Assembly: GCA_947374485.1 (NCBI GenBank)
Contig: CANCCF010000003.1
Location: 6,616 to 70,615 of the forward strand
From: Comamonadaceae bacterium
Lineage (GTDB): Bacteria; Pseudomonadota; Gammaproteobacteria; Burkholderiales; Burkholderiaceae_C
Length of the DNA: 64,000 nt
Direction: 5' to 3'
Made by a program: the position numbers and the translations under genes. Under the pieces are notes generated by a model. It saw only the letters and a program-made list of their open reading frames with translations. It searched no databases and was not told where the DNA came from. Shown in pieces: positions 43,299 to 52,594 of this stretch. The first letter of the stretch is position 1. Each line of letters opens with the position of its first letter.

Positions 43299-44873
43299 AT
43301 GCAACAGCATTCCTTTGACGTGCTGATCGTCGGCAGCGGCCTGGCGGGCCTGAGTGCGGCACTGCGCCTGCCCGGCCATCTGCGCATAGGCCTTTTGACC
43401 AAAGGGGCCCTGAGCGAAGGCGCCAGCGCCTGGGCCCAGGGCGGCATTGCCGCGGTCATGGCCGAGGGCGACAGCTTTGATGCCCATGTGAGCGACACCC
43501 TGGTGGCCGGTGCCGGTCTGTGCGACCTGGCGGCCACGCAGTTTGTGGTGGAAAACGCACCGGTGGCGATCCGCTGGTTGATGGAACTCGGCGTGCCCTT
43601 TACCGAAGAGGACGGCGTACTGCACCTCACGCGCGAAGGCGGCCACAGCGAGCGGCGCATCGTGCATGTGACCGATGCCACCGGCTGGGCCGTGCAGCAG
43701 ACCCTGATGAAGAGGGTGCTCGCAGCCCCCCACATCACCGTCTTCAACCACCACACCCTGGTGGACCTGATCACCCTCCACAAGCTGGGCCTGCCCGGCC
43801 AGCAGTGCGTGGGCCTGTACGCCCTGAATGGCGCCAGCGACACGGTGGACACCTTCCGCGCCGCCCACACCGTCTTGGCCACGGGTGGTGCGGGCAAGGT
43901 CTATCTGTACACCACCAACCCCGACACCGCCACCGGCGACGGCATTGCCAGCGCCTGGCGCGCAGGCTGCCGGGTGCAGAACATGGAGTTCATCCAGTTC
44001 CACCCGACCTGCCTGTACCACCCGCATGCCAAGTCGTTTTTGATCAGCGAAGCGGTGCGTGGCGAGGGCGGCATCCTGCGCCTGCCGGACGGCACGCGCT
44101 TCATGCCCGCGCACGATGCGCGTCTGGAGCTGGCACCGCGCGACGTGGTGGCCCGCGCCATCGACTACGAAATGAAGAAGCACGGACTGGACTGCGTGTA
44201 CCTCGACATCACGCACAAGAGCCCGGCGTTTTTGCAGGAGCACTTTCCCAATATTTTGAAACGCTGTGCCGAGCTGGGCATCGACATCGCCACCCAGGGC
44301 ATACCGGTGGTGCCTGCGGCCCACTACACCTGCGGCGGCGTGATGACCGATCTGGCCGGGCGCACCGATCTGGCGGGCCTCTACGCCATTGGCGAGACCG
44401 CCTGCACCGGCCTGCACGGCGCCAACCGCCTGGCCAGCAACTCGCTGGTGGAGTGCATGGTGTTTGCCAAGTCGGCGGCCGAGGCGATTGCCGCCACGCC
44501 CCTGCCCGCGCCTGCAGCCCTGCCGCCGTGGGACGACAGCCAGGTGATCGATGCCAACGAGGCGGTGGTGATCTCGCACAACTGGGACGAGCTGCGCCGC
44601 TTCATGTGGGACTACGTGGGCATTGTGCGCACCAACAAGCGGCTGGAGCGCGCGGCCCACCGCATTGCCCTGCTTCAGTCGGAGGTGCAGGAGTTCTATG
44701 CCAATTTCCACGTCTCGCGCGACCTGCTGGAGCTGCGCAACCTGTTGCAGGTGGCCGACCTGATCGTGCGCTCGGCACAGGGCCGCCATGAGAGCCGCGG
44801 CCTGCACTACAGCCTGGACTTCCCCGCGCTGCAAGAGACAGCCCGCCCCACCGTGCTGCAGCCTCCCCGGTGA
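43299..44873 (+). CDS. nadB: L-aspartate oxidase
   Basis: 524 residues. The FAD-binding dinucleotide fold is at the N-terminus (FDVLIVGSGLAGLSAALRL), followed by GASAWAQGGIAAV, the active-site REGGHSERRIVH, and the second FAD segment GLYAIGETACTGLHGANRLASNSLVE. It oxidises aspartate to iminoaspartate for NadA. A C-terminal helical domain (RRFMWDYVGIVRTNKRL) completes the succinate-dehydrogenase-flavoprotein fold. Third gene of the NAD operon; the EAL-domain gene starts 22 bases downstream. Confidence 0.95.
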   Translation: MQQHSFDVLIVGSGLAGLSAALRLPGHLRIGLLTKGALSEGASAWAQGGIAAVMAEGDSFDAHVSDTLVAGAGLCDLAATQFVVENAPVAIRWLMELGVPFTEEDGVLHLTREGGHSERRIVHVTDATGWAVQQTLMKRVLAAPHITVFNHHTLVDLITLHKLGLPGQQCVGLYALNGASDTVDTFRAAHTVLATGGAGKVYLYTTNPDTATGDGIASAWRAGCRVQNMEFIQFHPTCLYHPHAKSFLISEAVRGEGGILRLPDGTRFMPAHDARLELAPRDVVARAIDYEMKKHGLDCVYLDITHKSPAFLQEHFPNILKRCAELGIDIATQGIPVVPAAHYTCGGVMTDLAGRTDLAGLYAIGETACTGLHGANRLASNSLVECMVFAKSAAEAIAATPLPAPAALPPWDDSQVIDANEAVVISHNWDELRRFMWDYVGIVRTNKRLERAAHRIALLQSEVQEFYANFHVSRDLLELRNLLQVADLIVRSAQGRHESRGLHYSLDFPALQETARPTVLQPPR

Positions 44874-44895
44874 ACCCGGCGAGCACGCGCGCGGC

Positions 44896-46554
44896 ATGAC
44901 GCCGCTGGAAACGCCCGCCCAGTGGCATTGGGAGCAGGACACGTCACTGCGCTTTTTGCCCGTGGCGCCCAGCCCCGGCGTGGCCGGGCTGGTGTGTGCG
45001 GCGCTGCAGGGCAAACACTGGGCCGACATCCCGGCGCGCAACATGGCCCGCGCCGACTGGCGCCAGCATGAGCGCCTGCTCTACGCGCACGAGCCATTTT
45101 TCCACCTGGAGCTCGAACTCGACCTGCACGGCCCGGATGGCGACCCATTGTGGATCAGCCTCTCGGGGGTGCCGGTGCGCGATGCAGCGGGCGGCTTTCG
45201 CGGCTACCGCGGCGTGGGCCGCGACATCTCGCGCCAGCGGCACACCGAGGCGACCCTGGCCAGCCTGGCCCTGAACGACCAGCTCACCGGCCTGGCCAAC
45301 CGCCGCTTGCTGCTCGAGCGCCTGCACTCGGCGCGCCTGGCCAGCAGCCGCAGCCTGGAAGCGGGTGCCCTGCTGTGCGTGGACATTGACAACTTCAAGG
45401 GCCTCAACCATGCCCTGGGCCATGCCCAGGCCGATGCGCTGCTGCGGGAAGTGGCCCGGCGCCTGCTCGCCAGCACGCGCGCCTACGATACCGTGGCCCG
45501 GCTGGGAGCCGATGGCTTTGTGGTGCTGGCCACGGCCCTGGGGCAGGACAGCGCGGTGGCGGCACGCAACGCGCAGACCGTGGCATACAAGATGGCGGCG
45601 GCACTGGCCCTGCCCTTTCTGGCCGGTGCACGCCAGCTGGCCCTGAGCTGCCACCTGGGCATCTGCCTGTTCCAGGGGGCTGAGGCCTCGGTGGAAGACA
45701 TCGTCAAGCGCGCCGAGATGGCGCTGCGCCAGGCCAAGCAGGATGGCCGCCAAAACCCTGGCAGCGGTGCTGTCACGCGCTATTTCGACCCGCAGATAGA
45801 AGCCCAGGTGAACCACCGCAGCCAGATGGAGCGCGCGCTGGCCGAGGCGCTGGGCGCACAGCAGCTGCGCCTGCACTACCAGCCCATCGTCAACCTGCAG
45901 TGCAAGGTCATCGGTTATGAGGTCTTGCTGCGCTGGATGCACCCGGAGCTCGGCCTGTTGGGCCCCCACCACTTCATTGCCCTGGCCGAACAGAGCGGCC
46001 TGATCGTGCCCATCGGCGAGTGGGTGCTGGAGCAGGCCTGCTTGCAGTTGGCGGCGTTCCAGAAAAACCCGGCGCAGTCGCTGCTGACCGTCGCGGTGAA
46101 CCTGAGCGCGCGCCAGCTGGCGCAGCCCGGCCTGGTGACCAGCATCGAGCGCCTGTTGCAGGCCAGCGGCGCACCGGCCACGCGCCTGAAGCTCGAAATT
46201 ACAGAAAGCATGCTGCTGACCGATATGCACAAGACCAGCGAGAAACTGCACGCACTCACGCGCCTAGGGCTGCGTTTCTCTCTGGACGACTTCGGAACCG
46301 GTTATTCTTCCCTCAGCTACCTCAAAAAACTCCCGCTAAGCCAGTTGAAAATAGACCAGTCCTTTGTCCGCGAACTGCTCACCGATCCGGTGGATGCGGC
46401 CATTGTCAAAACCATCTTGCAACTTGCCCGCAGCCTGGGTTTGTCGGTGATCGCGGAAGGGGTGGAACTCGAAGGCCAGCGCATCGCCCTGGCCGACATG
46501 GGTTGCCGGGAATTCCAAGGCTATTTGTTCGGCAAACCCGGCCCTTTGGAGTAA
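44896..46554 (+). CDS. PAS-like/degenerate GGDEF/EAL protein, probable c-di-GMP phosphodiesterase
   Basis: 552 residues. The N-terminal ~110 residues look like a PAS domain ending in a PAC motif (DAAGGFRGYRGVGRDISRQR). The GGDEF domain is degenerate: GADGF at residues 204-208 replaces GGDEF, so diguanylate cyclase activity is unlikely. The EAL domain keeps the essential residues: EVLLRWMHPELG (EVL variant), NLSARQL, ITESMLL, DDFGTGYSSLSYLKKL, KIDQSFVREL, AEGVELE. It probably hydrolyses c-di-GMP, with the GGDEF part as a GTP sensor. Closely spaced behind nadB and directly followed by an HDOD gene. Confidence 0.88.
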   Translation: MTPLETPAQWHWEQDTSLRFLPVAPSPGVAGLVCAALQGKHWADIPARNMARADWRQHERLLYAHEPFFHLELELDLHGPDGDPLWISLSGVPVRDAAGGFRGYRGVGRDISRQRHTEATLASLALNDQLTGLANRRLLLERLHSARLASSRSLEAGALLCVDIDNFKGLNHALGHAQADALLREVARRLLASTRAYDTVARLGADGFVVLATALGQDSAVAARNAQTVAYKMAAALALPFLAGARQLALSCHLGICLFQGAEASVEDIVKRAEMALRQAKQDGRQNPGSGAVTRYFDPQIEAQVNHRSQMERALAEALGAQQLRLHYQPIVNLQCKVIGYEVLLRWMHPELGLLGPHHFIALAEQSGLIVPIGEWVLEQACLQLAAFQKNPAQSLLTVAVNLSARQLAQPGLVTSIERLLQASGAPATRLKLEITESMLLTDMHKTSEKLHALTRLGLRFSLDDFGTGYSSLSYLKKLPLSQLKIDQSFVRELLTDPVDAAIVKTILQLARSLGLSVIAEGVELEGQRIALADMGCREFQGYLFGKPGPLE

Positions 46555-47418
46555 ATGACTATGCTGCACACCGGTTTGGCACCTGACGTCATCGACCGTC
46601 TGCCCTCCCCCAAGGGTGTTGCCCTGGCCTTGACGCAGGCGTGCCGCCGCGACGATGCCAACCTCAACGAAATCTCCGGCCTGGTGCGCACCGACCCGGC
46701 CCTGAGCGGGCGCCTGCTGGCACTGGCCAATGCCGCCGCCATGGGCGGGCGCAACGTGGTCTCGGTGGACGAGGCGGTGAGCCGCATGGGCCTGGTGCGC
46801 GTGAGCCAGGTGGCATTGGCCTTCTCGCTGATTGACCAGCATGGCAGCGGCGCCTGCCCCAACTTCAACTATGCCGGTTTCTGGAACCGCTCGCTGCTGA
46901 TGGCGGCGGCCAGCCGCGTCTTTGGTGCCCTGCACAAGCTCGGCGTGGCCGGTGAGCTGTTTACCGTGGGCCTGCTGTCACAAATCGGCAGCCTGGCGCT
47001 GGCCACCGCCTTTCCCGACAAATACTCCAAGCTGATCGCCCTGGACCTCAGCCCGGCCGACCTGCTGCAGCGCGAACAGGCCCTGCTGCAAACCGACCAC
47101 CTCAGCCTGTCGGTGGCGATGATGGAGCACTGGGGCATACCCCTGGAGTATTCGCGCCCCTTTGGCCTGTACGAAGCGGCGGACTCGGCGCCCTACGCCA
47201 GCGAATCCATGGCCGCACAACGCGCCCGCCTGGCGCAAGGCGCCTGGCTGCTCGCAGGGGTGATCGCCCGCGACGGCAGCGACGCCGCGCTCGACCACCC
47301 CGGCTGCCAGGCCGCCCTGCACTGGCTGGGCCTGGAGCGCGATGCCCTGCAACAGCAACTGCAGGAAATCGAATCGGTGTGGCGCATCTGGCTCACCCTG
47401 ATTGCCCGCAAGGGCTGA
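46555..47418 (+). CDS. HDOD-domain signalling protein
   Basis: 287 residues starting immediately after the preceding stop (TAAATG). The HDOD fold is recognisable from LPSPKGVALALTQACRRDDANLNEISGLVRTDPALSGRLLALANAA, then SVDEAVSRMGLVRVSQVALAFSL and FWNRSLLMAAASRVFGAL with GELFTVGLLSQIGSLALA. HDOD proteins lack HD catalysis and act as scaffolds in c-di-GMP, chemotaxis or DNA-stress signalling. It is probably cotranscribed with the EAL gene and may act in the same pathway. It ends convergently with the CheW protein. Confidence 0.87.
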   Translation: MTMLHTGLAPDVIDRLPSPKGVALALTQACRRDDANLNEISGLVRTDPALSGRLLALANAAAMGGRNVVSVDEAVSRMGLVRVSQVALAFSLIDQHGSGACPNFNYAGFWNRSLLMAAASRVFGALHKLGVAGELFTVGLLSQIGSLALATAFPDKYSKLIALDLSPADLLQREQALLQTDHLSLSVAMMEHWGIPLEYSRPFGLYEAADSAPYASESMAAQRARLAQGAWLLAGVIARDGSDAALDHPGCQAALHWLGLERDALQQQLQEIESVWRIWLTLIARKG

Positions 47419-47431
47419 GCGCACCCGCGCG

Positions 47432-49942
47432 CTAGACCGGCAGCATCACCTGCAACTGGTCCGGGTCGATGGTGAAGACCGGCTCGGTGCTGGCCTGGCT
47501 GTCATGGATGTAGCCGCTGATCCAGGGCGCCTGCGGGTTGAGGCCACCGGGGGGCTGCTTGGCGGGGTCGCTGGCAATCACATCGATGAGGCGGTCCACC
47601 AGCAAGCCAATGGTCTGCTCCTGTCTGCGCACGATGATGGCCACGGCGCGCTGCGGCTCGGCAATGGCCGCCTGCCCGGTCAGCAAGCAGGTGTCATACA
47701 CCGCCAGCAGGCTGCTCTTGCCGCCCTGGCTGTAGGCCAGCATGCCCACCGATTCCGAGGCCACGGGCGGGGCCGACAAATGCGTGGCCACCACCGCTTC
47801 AATGACATGCTGGCTGCCCAGCCCGAACAGCAGGCGCCCGCATTGCACCACGCCAAAGTGGCTGGCCCGGCTCTGGGCATCCGGCGCCCGTTGTGGCAGC
47901 GCAATCTGCGCGGCCAGCGGTGCGCTCAGGTCCACCGCGGTCAGCAGCACCGACTGCACGGCATCGCGGTAGCCGTCGCTCACCTTGAATTCGCGGTAGC
48001 CCTGGCTGGGCGCCAGCCCGGCCAGGTAGCTGCGGCCATTCCAGTGGCACAGCAGGCCACCGGTGGTCCCACTTTGCTGGCCCGCCGGGCCTTGCTGCGC
48101 CAACAGTTCGCTCACAAAGGCGGGGCGCTCGCCCACGGCCACGTCCGCCCCGGAGCAGGCCAGCACCTGCCCCGTCGCGTCCACAAACAGGCCCAGCGCG
48201 GCGGCGCCTGCGGGCAGGGCGTCCCGCAGCATGGCCTGCAGTTCGTCCTGGCAATTGAATGCCAGGGCCATGCCGCCCAGGCACTGCTCTGCACCGCTTT
48301 GGCGAATCGGCGCGCAGTACAGGTACGTGGCTGCGCCATCTGCAAGGGCATGCGGCACCATGTCGGACACCGCATAGGCCTGGCTGCCCTTGAGCGCCAG
48401 CGTGCGCTGCACCAGGGCGGCCGGTATGGCGGCATCGGCGGGCAAGGTGCCAGCGTCGCGCGACACCGCCAGGATGCGGCCCGTGCGGTCAAACAGCGCC
48501 ACGCGCCGGTACACCGTGTAGAGGCTGTTGAGGTGGGCCAGGATGTCGGCGGCGCGCGCCTGCGCGGCCTCTGAGGGGGCTTCCTGCAGCGCCTGCAGCA
48601 GTTCGGCCAGCTCTTCGGACAGGGCCCACCAGCGGCAGTCGTTGGCGCGCTCGTAGAGGTTGCGGTCGAGGATGTCCACCGCCAGGCTGGCGTGCGCGCC
48701 CAGCTCGGCGCGGCGCCCGGCCATCAGCAGGGCCTTGAGCTCGCGGATGGCGTCGTCAAACACTGCGATGGTCTGCTTGCTGGTGCGGCCAATCTCGGCA
48801 AACACCGGGCTCAACGCAGAGCCCGCCACCGCGCCCGACTCGGTGAGCTTGCCGTTCCAGATGACGCGGTTGAGGTCTTCTTCGATGGTGCGGGCGCGCG
48901 CAATGATCTGGTGCAGCTGCGGGTTGTCCAGCTCCACCTCGGCTGCCCGCACGGGCGCGGCTGCAGCGTCCTGCGGGTGCCCGGGTGCGGCAGGGGGCGC
49001 GGTATCAAAGGCCTCGTCCTGGTCCACCAGCGCCAGCGCCGTCCAGCCCGGCCCGCCGTAGCCCTGGTAGCCGCGCGTGAGGCAGTGCGCATAGAGGTAA
49101 TCACGACCCTGGTGGCGCAGGCTGTGCCCGGCGGCCATACCGCCCCGGGGCAGTTGCAGCGTGTCCTGCACGGCGATGCGGGCCGGGGCGCTGCTGGCCA
49201 GCACACGCGCCTCAGCATCCAGCAGCAGCACCATGCTGCCCTGGCCCTGCAGGGCCTTGAAGATGGAGGCCAGCTCCGAGGCCAAGTCAAACTTCAGCAC
49301 CACCACGCCGCAAACACTGCCATCGGGGGCCAGGATGCGGTGCGCGTACAGCAGCACCGGCCCCTGGTTTTTGAACAGCACGCTGGGCCCGTAGTGCTCC
49401 CCATAGCCGGGCTGTGCCAGGGCCTGTTCCCACCAGGGCGGGGCGGGCGTTTTCTCGCTGGTGCGGGGCTTGAGCGCCAACTGGATGCGGGCCTGGGCGT
49501 CGAGCACCAGAATGTCGTCGTATACGGTGTACTTGGCGCGGTACTCGGCAAGCCGCGCATGCAGGCGCGCCTGCCCTGCTGGCTCGGGTGCGAGCGCGTA
49601 GGCCACCAGCGGTGCATCGGTGGCGATGAAGCCCACATCGGCGGTGCGCTCGAACAGGTTGCGCACCAGGATGTCGATGGCCACCTGCGCCTTCGCGGCC
49701 AGGTCATGCTGGCAGTTCTGCAGATGGGTCAGGGCGATCTGCTCCACCATCTCGCGCGCCAGCTGGCTGAAGGCCAGGCGTGTGTGCTCCAGCGTGGCAA
49801 TGTAGCCCGCCACCTGCGGCGGGCTGACCACGCGGGCTGTGGTCTCGATCACCTTCCAGCTCAGGTCCAGCTTCTTGAGGGTCTTCTCCAGCTTTTGCAG
49901 GGCCTGCATGCGGGGGGCAACGATTTGGGTGGCGGTGTTCAT
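47432..49942 (-). CDS. CheW protein with large tandem sensor region
   Basis: 836 residues. The C-terminal ~150 residues are a CheW coupling domain (HFGVVQCGRLLFGLGSQHVIEAVV..., SLLAVYDTCLLTG, AVAIIVRRQEQTIGLLVDRLIDVI). The N-terminal part holds two related sensor blocks, each starting with a helix: AKAQVAIDILVRNLFERTADVGF near residue 80 and GAHASLAVDILDRNLYERANDCRW near 430, each followed by a Cache/PAS-like fold (YTVYDDILVLDAQARIQLAL; YTVYRRVALFDRTGRILAVS). I see no membrane helix and no methyl-accepting signalling hairpin. It likely links ligand sensing directly to a CheA complex. No other chemotaxis gene is in the window. Confidence 0.78.
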   Translation of the reverse strand: MNTATQIVAPRMQALQKLEKTLKKLDLSWKVIETTARVVSPPQVAGYIATLEHTRLAFSQLAREMVEQIALTHLQNCQHDLAAKAQVAIDILVRNLFERTADVGFIATDAPLVAYALAPEPAGQARLHARLAEYRAKYTVYDDILVLDAQARIQLALKPRTSEKTPAPPWWEQALAQPGYGEHYGPSVLFKNQGPVLLYAHRILAPDGSVCGVVVLKFDLASELASIFKALQGQGSMVLLLDAEARVLASSAPARIAVQDTLQLPRGGMAAGHSLRHQGRDYLYAHCLTRGYQGYGGPGWTALALVDQDEAFDTAPPAAPGHPQDAAAAPVRAAEVELDNPQLHQIIARARTIEEDLNRVIWNGKLTESGAVAGSALSPVFAEIGRTSKQTIAVFDDAIRELKALLMAGRRAELGAHASLAVDILDRNLYERANDCRWWALSEELAELLQALQEAPSEAAQARAADILAHLNSLYTVYRRVALFDRTGRILAVSRDAGTLPADAAIPAALVQRTLALKGSQAYAVSDMVPHALADGAATYLYCAPIRQSGAEQCLGGMALAFNCQDELQAMLRDALPAGAAALGLFVDATGQVLACSGADVAVGERPAFVSELLAQQGPAGQQSGTTGGLLCHWNGRSYLAGLAPSQGYREFKVSDGYRDAVQSVLLTAVDLSAPLAAQIALPQRAPDAQSRASHFGVVQCGRLLFGLGSQHVIEAVVATHLSAPPVASESVGMLAYSQGGKSSLLAVYDTCLLTGQAAIAEPQRAVAIIVRRQEQTIGLLVDRLIDVIASDPAKQPPGGLNPQAPWISGYIHDSQASTEPVFTIDPDQLQVMLPV

Positions 49943-50028
49943 CGGGTGGTTATGCCTATGGCAAGCAGACTAGCAATAAGCGCACCATGGTACGCGGCAC
50001 AGCGCCGGGGATTGGCAATGGTGTCAAC

Positions 50029-50360
50029 AGAGGGCTGGAAGCAGTCTTCTGCATTGAAGTCAAAGACACGTGTGACTCAGGCCGACGTGGCACTCTGTTC
50101 CGCGGCTGTCCCCCGCCCTGCGGGCTCCTCCTTTATGCCGCTCCACAGAGCACCACGCCGTCCTGCGTCCAGAGGAATTGTTGGTGCGCCAGGTATTGAG
50201 TCATTGCACACCAACGAAGCAGGCGGCCGATGACGCCGGGGTGTATGGTGCAGTGAGGTAAAGGAGGAGCCCCGCAGGGGCGGGGGACACGAACGGAACC
50301 ATGCACCCCGGTGGCAGCGGAAACCACAAAAGCCACGCCAGCAAGGTCTGCTACCGCGGC
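50029..50360 (-). repeat. Dispersed repeat, copy 3 (full length, inverted)
   Basis: The region 49943-50524 has no credible gene. Most of it is the reverse complement of the repeat at 3165-3497, with both halves present in the same order: GCCGCGGTAGCAGACCTTGC at the left end (50360) through TTTGACTTCAATGCA and CTTCCAGCCCT at the right end (near 50031). The right half, including GTGGTGCTCTGTGGAGCGGC, is almost identical to copy 1, while the middle has diverged. Weak similarity extends outward to about 50375 and 50024. Confidence 0.88.
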
Positions 50361-50524
50361 TGTCCGGCTATCCGGCTGTCCGTGGCAGCCATTTTCAGCG
50401 GCAGACTTGGAAGCGTCGGGCCGCTTGACTTTGATGGGCTGAGGTGCCATCCATGGGCTCTGGTGACCCGCGTTTGCGCTTGACTCTGCACAGGCCCGGC
50501 GGCACACCAAGGATAATGCGCGGC

Positions 50525-51730
50525 ATGCCCCTTCACTTCATCCGCATCGCCCTGGTCCTGGGCCTGCTGCAGGCCATAGGCCCGTTTGCCATCGACATGT
50601 ACCTGCCCGCCCTGCCCTCGATTGGCGCCAGCCTGGGGGCATCGGCCAGCGCGGTGCAGGCCAGCCTGATGGCCTTCTTCATCTCGCTGGGGCTGGGGCA
50701 AATGGTCTATGGCCCGGCCTCCGACATGCTGGGGCGCAAGAAGCCGCTGTACTTCGGCCTGGCGGTGTTTGCCGTGGGCAGCGTGGGCTGCGCGCTGGCG
50801 CCCGACATCCAGACCCTGGTGGCCTGGCGCTTTGTGCAGGGCCTGGGCGCCTGTGCCGGCATGGTGGTGCCGCGCGCCGTGGTGCGCGACCTGCACACCG
50901 GCGCCGAGGCCGCGCGCCTGATGGCGCTGCTCACTTTGGTATTCAGCGTGTCGCCCATCCTGGCGCCGCTGTTTGGCAGCTTTCTGATCGAGTGGAGCGG
51001 CTGGCGCGCCGTGTTCTGGACGGTGACCATCGCCGCCGCCCTGGCCGGGGTCTTGCTGGCCACCAGCCTGCCCGAAACCCGCCCTGCCGAGCAGCGCCTG
51101 GGCAGCACCGTGCGCAGTGCTGTGGCGGCCTACTGGCTGCTGCTGCGCGACGGCCACTTCATGGGCCTGGTGCTGATTGGCGGCTTTGGCATCTCGGCCT
51201 TTTTTGCCTACCTGGCCAATTCCTCCTTTGTGCTGATCGACCACTACGGCCTCAGCACGCGCCAATACAGCTATGCCTTCGCGGCCAATGCCATCTCCTT
51301 CATCGGCATGTCGCAATTCACCGGCCCCATGATCGGGCGCTTCGGCATGCTGCCCCTGCTCAAGGGCGGCGTGGCGGGTTTTGCTGCGGCCATGCTGGCA
51401 GCACTGGCGCTCAACCTGGCCGGCTTCGATGGCATGTGGCCCATGCTCGCGCTGCTCTTTATCGGCTACGGCTGCCTGGGGCTGGTGATGCCCTCGTCTG
51501 CCGTGCTGGCACTGGACGAACATGGCGAAATCGCCGGCACCGCCTCGGCCCTGATGGGCACCCTGCAGTTCATGACGGGTGCAGCCGTGATGGCGGTGGT
51601 GGGCACTTTTGTAGACGGCACGGCCCGGCCCATGCTCGCCGGTGTGGCGGGCTCGGCGCTGCTGACGCTGGTGATCACGCTGTGGACCTTGCGCGGTGGT
51701 GCGGGCAAGTCCGTTGGCGCACACGCCTGA
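50525..51730 (+). CDS. Bcr/CflA-family multidrug exporter (MFS)
   Basis: 401 residues and 12 membrane helices. The family signature is clear: LGLLQAIGPFAIDMYLPALPSIGASLGASASAVQASLMAFFISLGLGQMVYGPASDMLGRKKPLYFGL (motif A-like loop after helix 2), RFVQGLGACAGMVVPRAVVRDL and SPILAPLFGSFLIEWSGWRAVFW. Members export bicyclomycin, chloramphenicol or sulfonamide-like compounds by proton antiport. ATG 50516 is a possible alternative start. It stands just after repeat copy 3. Confidence 0.88.
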   Translation: MPLHFIRIALVLGLLQAIGPFAIDMYLPALPSIGASLGASASAVQASLMAFFISLGLGQMVYGPASDMLGRKKPLYFGLAVFAVGSVGCALAPDIQTLVAWRFVQGLGACAGMVVPRAVVRDLHTGAEAARLMALLTLVFSVSPILAPLFGSFLIEWSGWRAVFWTVTIAAALAGVLLATSLPETRPAEQRLGSTVRSAVAAYWLLLRDGHFMGLVLIGGFGISAFFAYLANSSFVLIDHYGLSTRQYSYAFAANAISFIGMSQFTGPMIGRFGMLPLLKGGVAGFAAAMLAALALNLAGFDGMWPMLALLFIGYGCLGLVMPSSAVLALDEHGEIAGTASALMGTLQFMTGAAVMAVVGTFVDGTARPMLAGVAGSALLTLVITLWTLRGGAGKSVGAHA

Positions 51731-51772
51731 CACTGCAGGCTGCATGCACAAAGTACTTACAAGGAGATCAAC

Positions 51773-52078
51773 ATGCCCGATGCCTATGTGATGGTGGATA
51801 TGCAAATATCGGACCTGGAAGCGTACAAAAAGTACATGGCAGAAGCCCCCGCTACCGTCAAGGCAGCGGGCGGTGAATATGTCATACGCGGCGGCCGCTC
51901 CGAATCGCTCGAAGGTGATTGGCAACCGACCCGGATGGCGATGCTGAAATTCCCGAGCTACGAGGCGGCAAAATCCTGGTACGACAGCGAGGCGTATCGG
52001 CTCGCGCGTACCCGGCGTATGGGTGCCACGGCATTCTTCAACATGGTTGTGGTTGAGGGCGTTGCGGCGCCGGTTTGA
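51773..52078 (+). CDS. DUF1330 domain protein
   Basis: 101 residues behind AAGGAG. Typical DUF1330 sequence: MPDAYVMVDMQISDLEAYKKYMAEAPATVKAAGGEYVIRGGRSESLEGDWQPTRMAMLKFPSYEAAKSWYDSEAY. The fold is a dimeric alpha-beta barrel (ferredoxin-like); function unknown. It lies between the drug exporter and an acetyltransferase on the same strand (gaps 42 and 21 bases), so the three may share a transcript. Confidence 0.88.
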   Translation: MPDAYVMVDMQISDLEAYKKYMAEAPATVKAAGGEYVIRGGRSESLEGDWQPTRMAMLKFPSYEAAKSWYDSEAYRLARTRRMGATAFFNMVVVEGVAAPV

Positions 52079-52099
52079 GCCCGTTCACCAGGAGCTGTC

Positions 52100-52594
52100 A
52101 TGCTGCACATTGAACCCGTTGCCACTGCAAGCCAGATTGCGGGCGTTCAGGGCTTGCTGCGGGCCTATTTTGCGTGGCAGTTTGAAAGCATTCCCGGCAG
52201 CAACCAGGTGGCGGCCTTGAGCGGCTGGGAGCAAGAGATCCAGGCACTGCCAGGCTGCTACTTTCCGCCAGAGGGTTGTTTCCTGCTGGCCACCCTGGAC
52301 GGTCAGGCTGCAGGCTGCATCGCCCTCATCTCCGAGCGCCCTGGCACGGGCGAGCTCAAGCGCATGTTTGTCCACCCGGCATTTCGCGGCCAAGGAATCG
52401 GCGAACGCCTCGTGCAGGCGCTGTTTGAACAGGCCCGGGGCCATGGCCACACACGGGTCATACTGGACAGCCACCGGTCCATGGCAAAGGCCCACGACAT
52501 CTACCGCAAACTCGGATTCAGGGAAATCGATTCGCCACCGGGTTTTCCTGCAGAACTCAGGCACGTGGTGATCTTCATGGAGCGGGCGTTGTGA
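52100..52594 (+). CDS. GNAT-family N-acetyltransferase
   Basis: 164 residues behind AGGAG. The acetyl-CoA site is [37 protein letters not shown], followed by [32 protein letters not shown], the pattern of the ElaA/RimI-type amino-group acetyltransferases. The end overlaps the opposing histidine-kinase gene by 20 bases. Substrate unknown; the neighbouring drug exporter makes a detoxification role conceivable. Confidence 0.85.
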   Translation: MLHIEPVATASQIAGVQGLLRAYFAWQFESIPGSNQVAALSGWEQEIQALPGCYFPPEGCFLLATLDGQAAGCIALISERPGTGELKRMFVHPAFRGQGIGERLVQALFEQARGHGHTRVILDSHRSMAKAHDIYRKLGFREIDSPPGFPAELRHVVIFMERAL

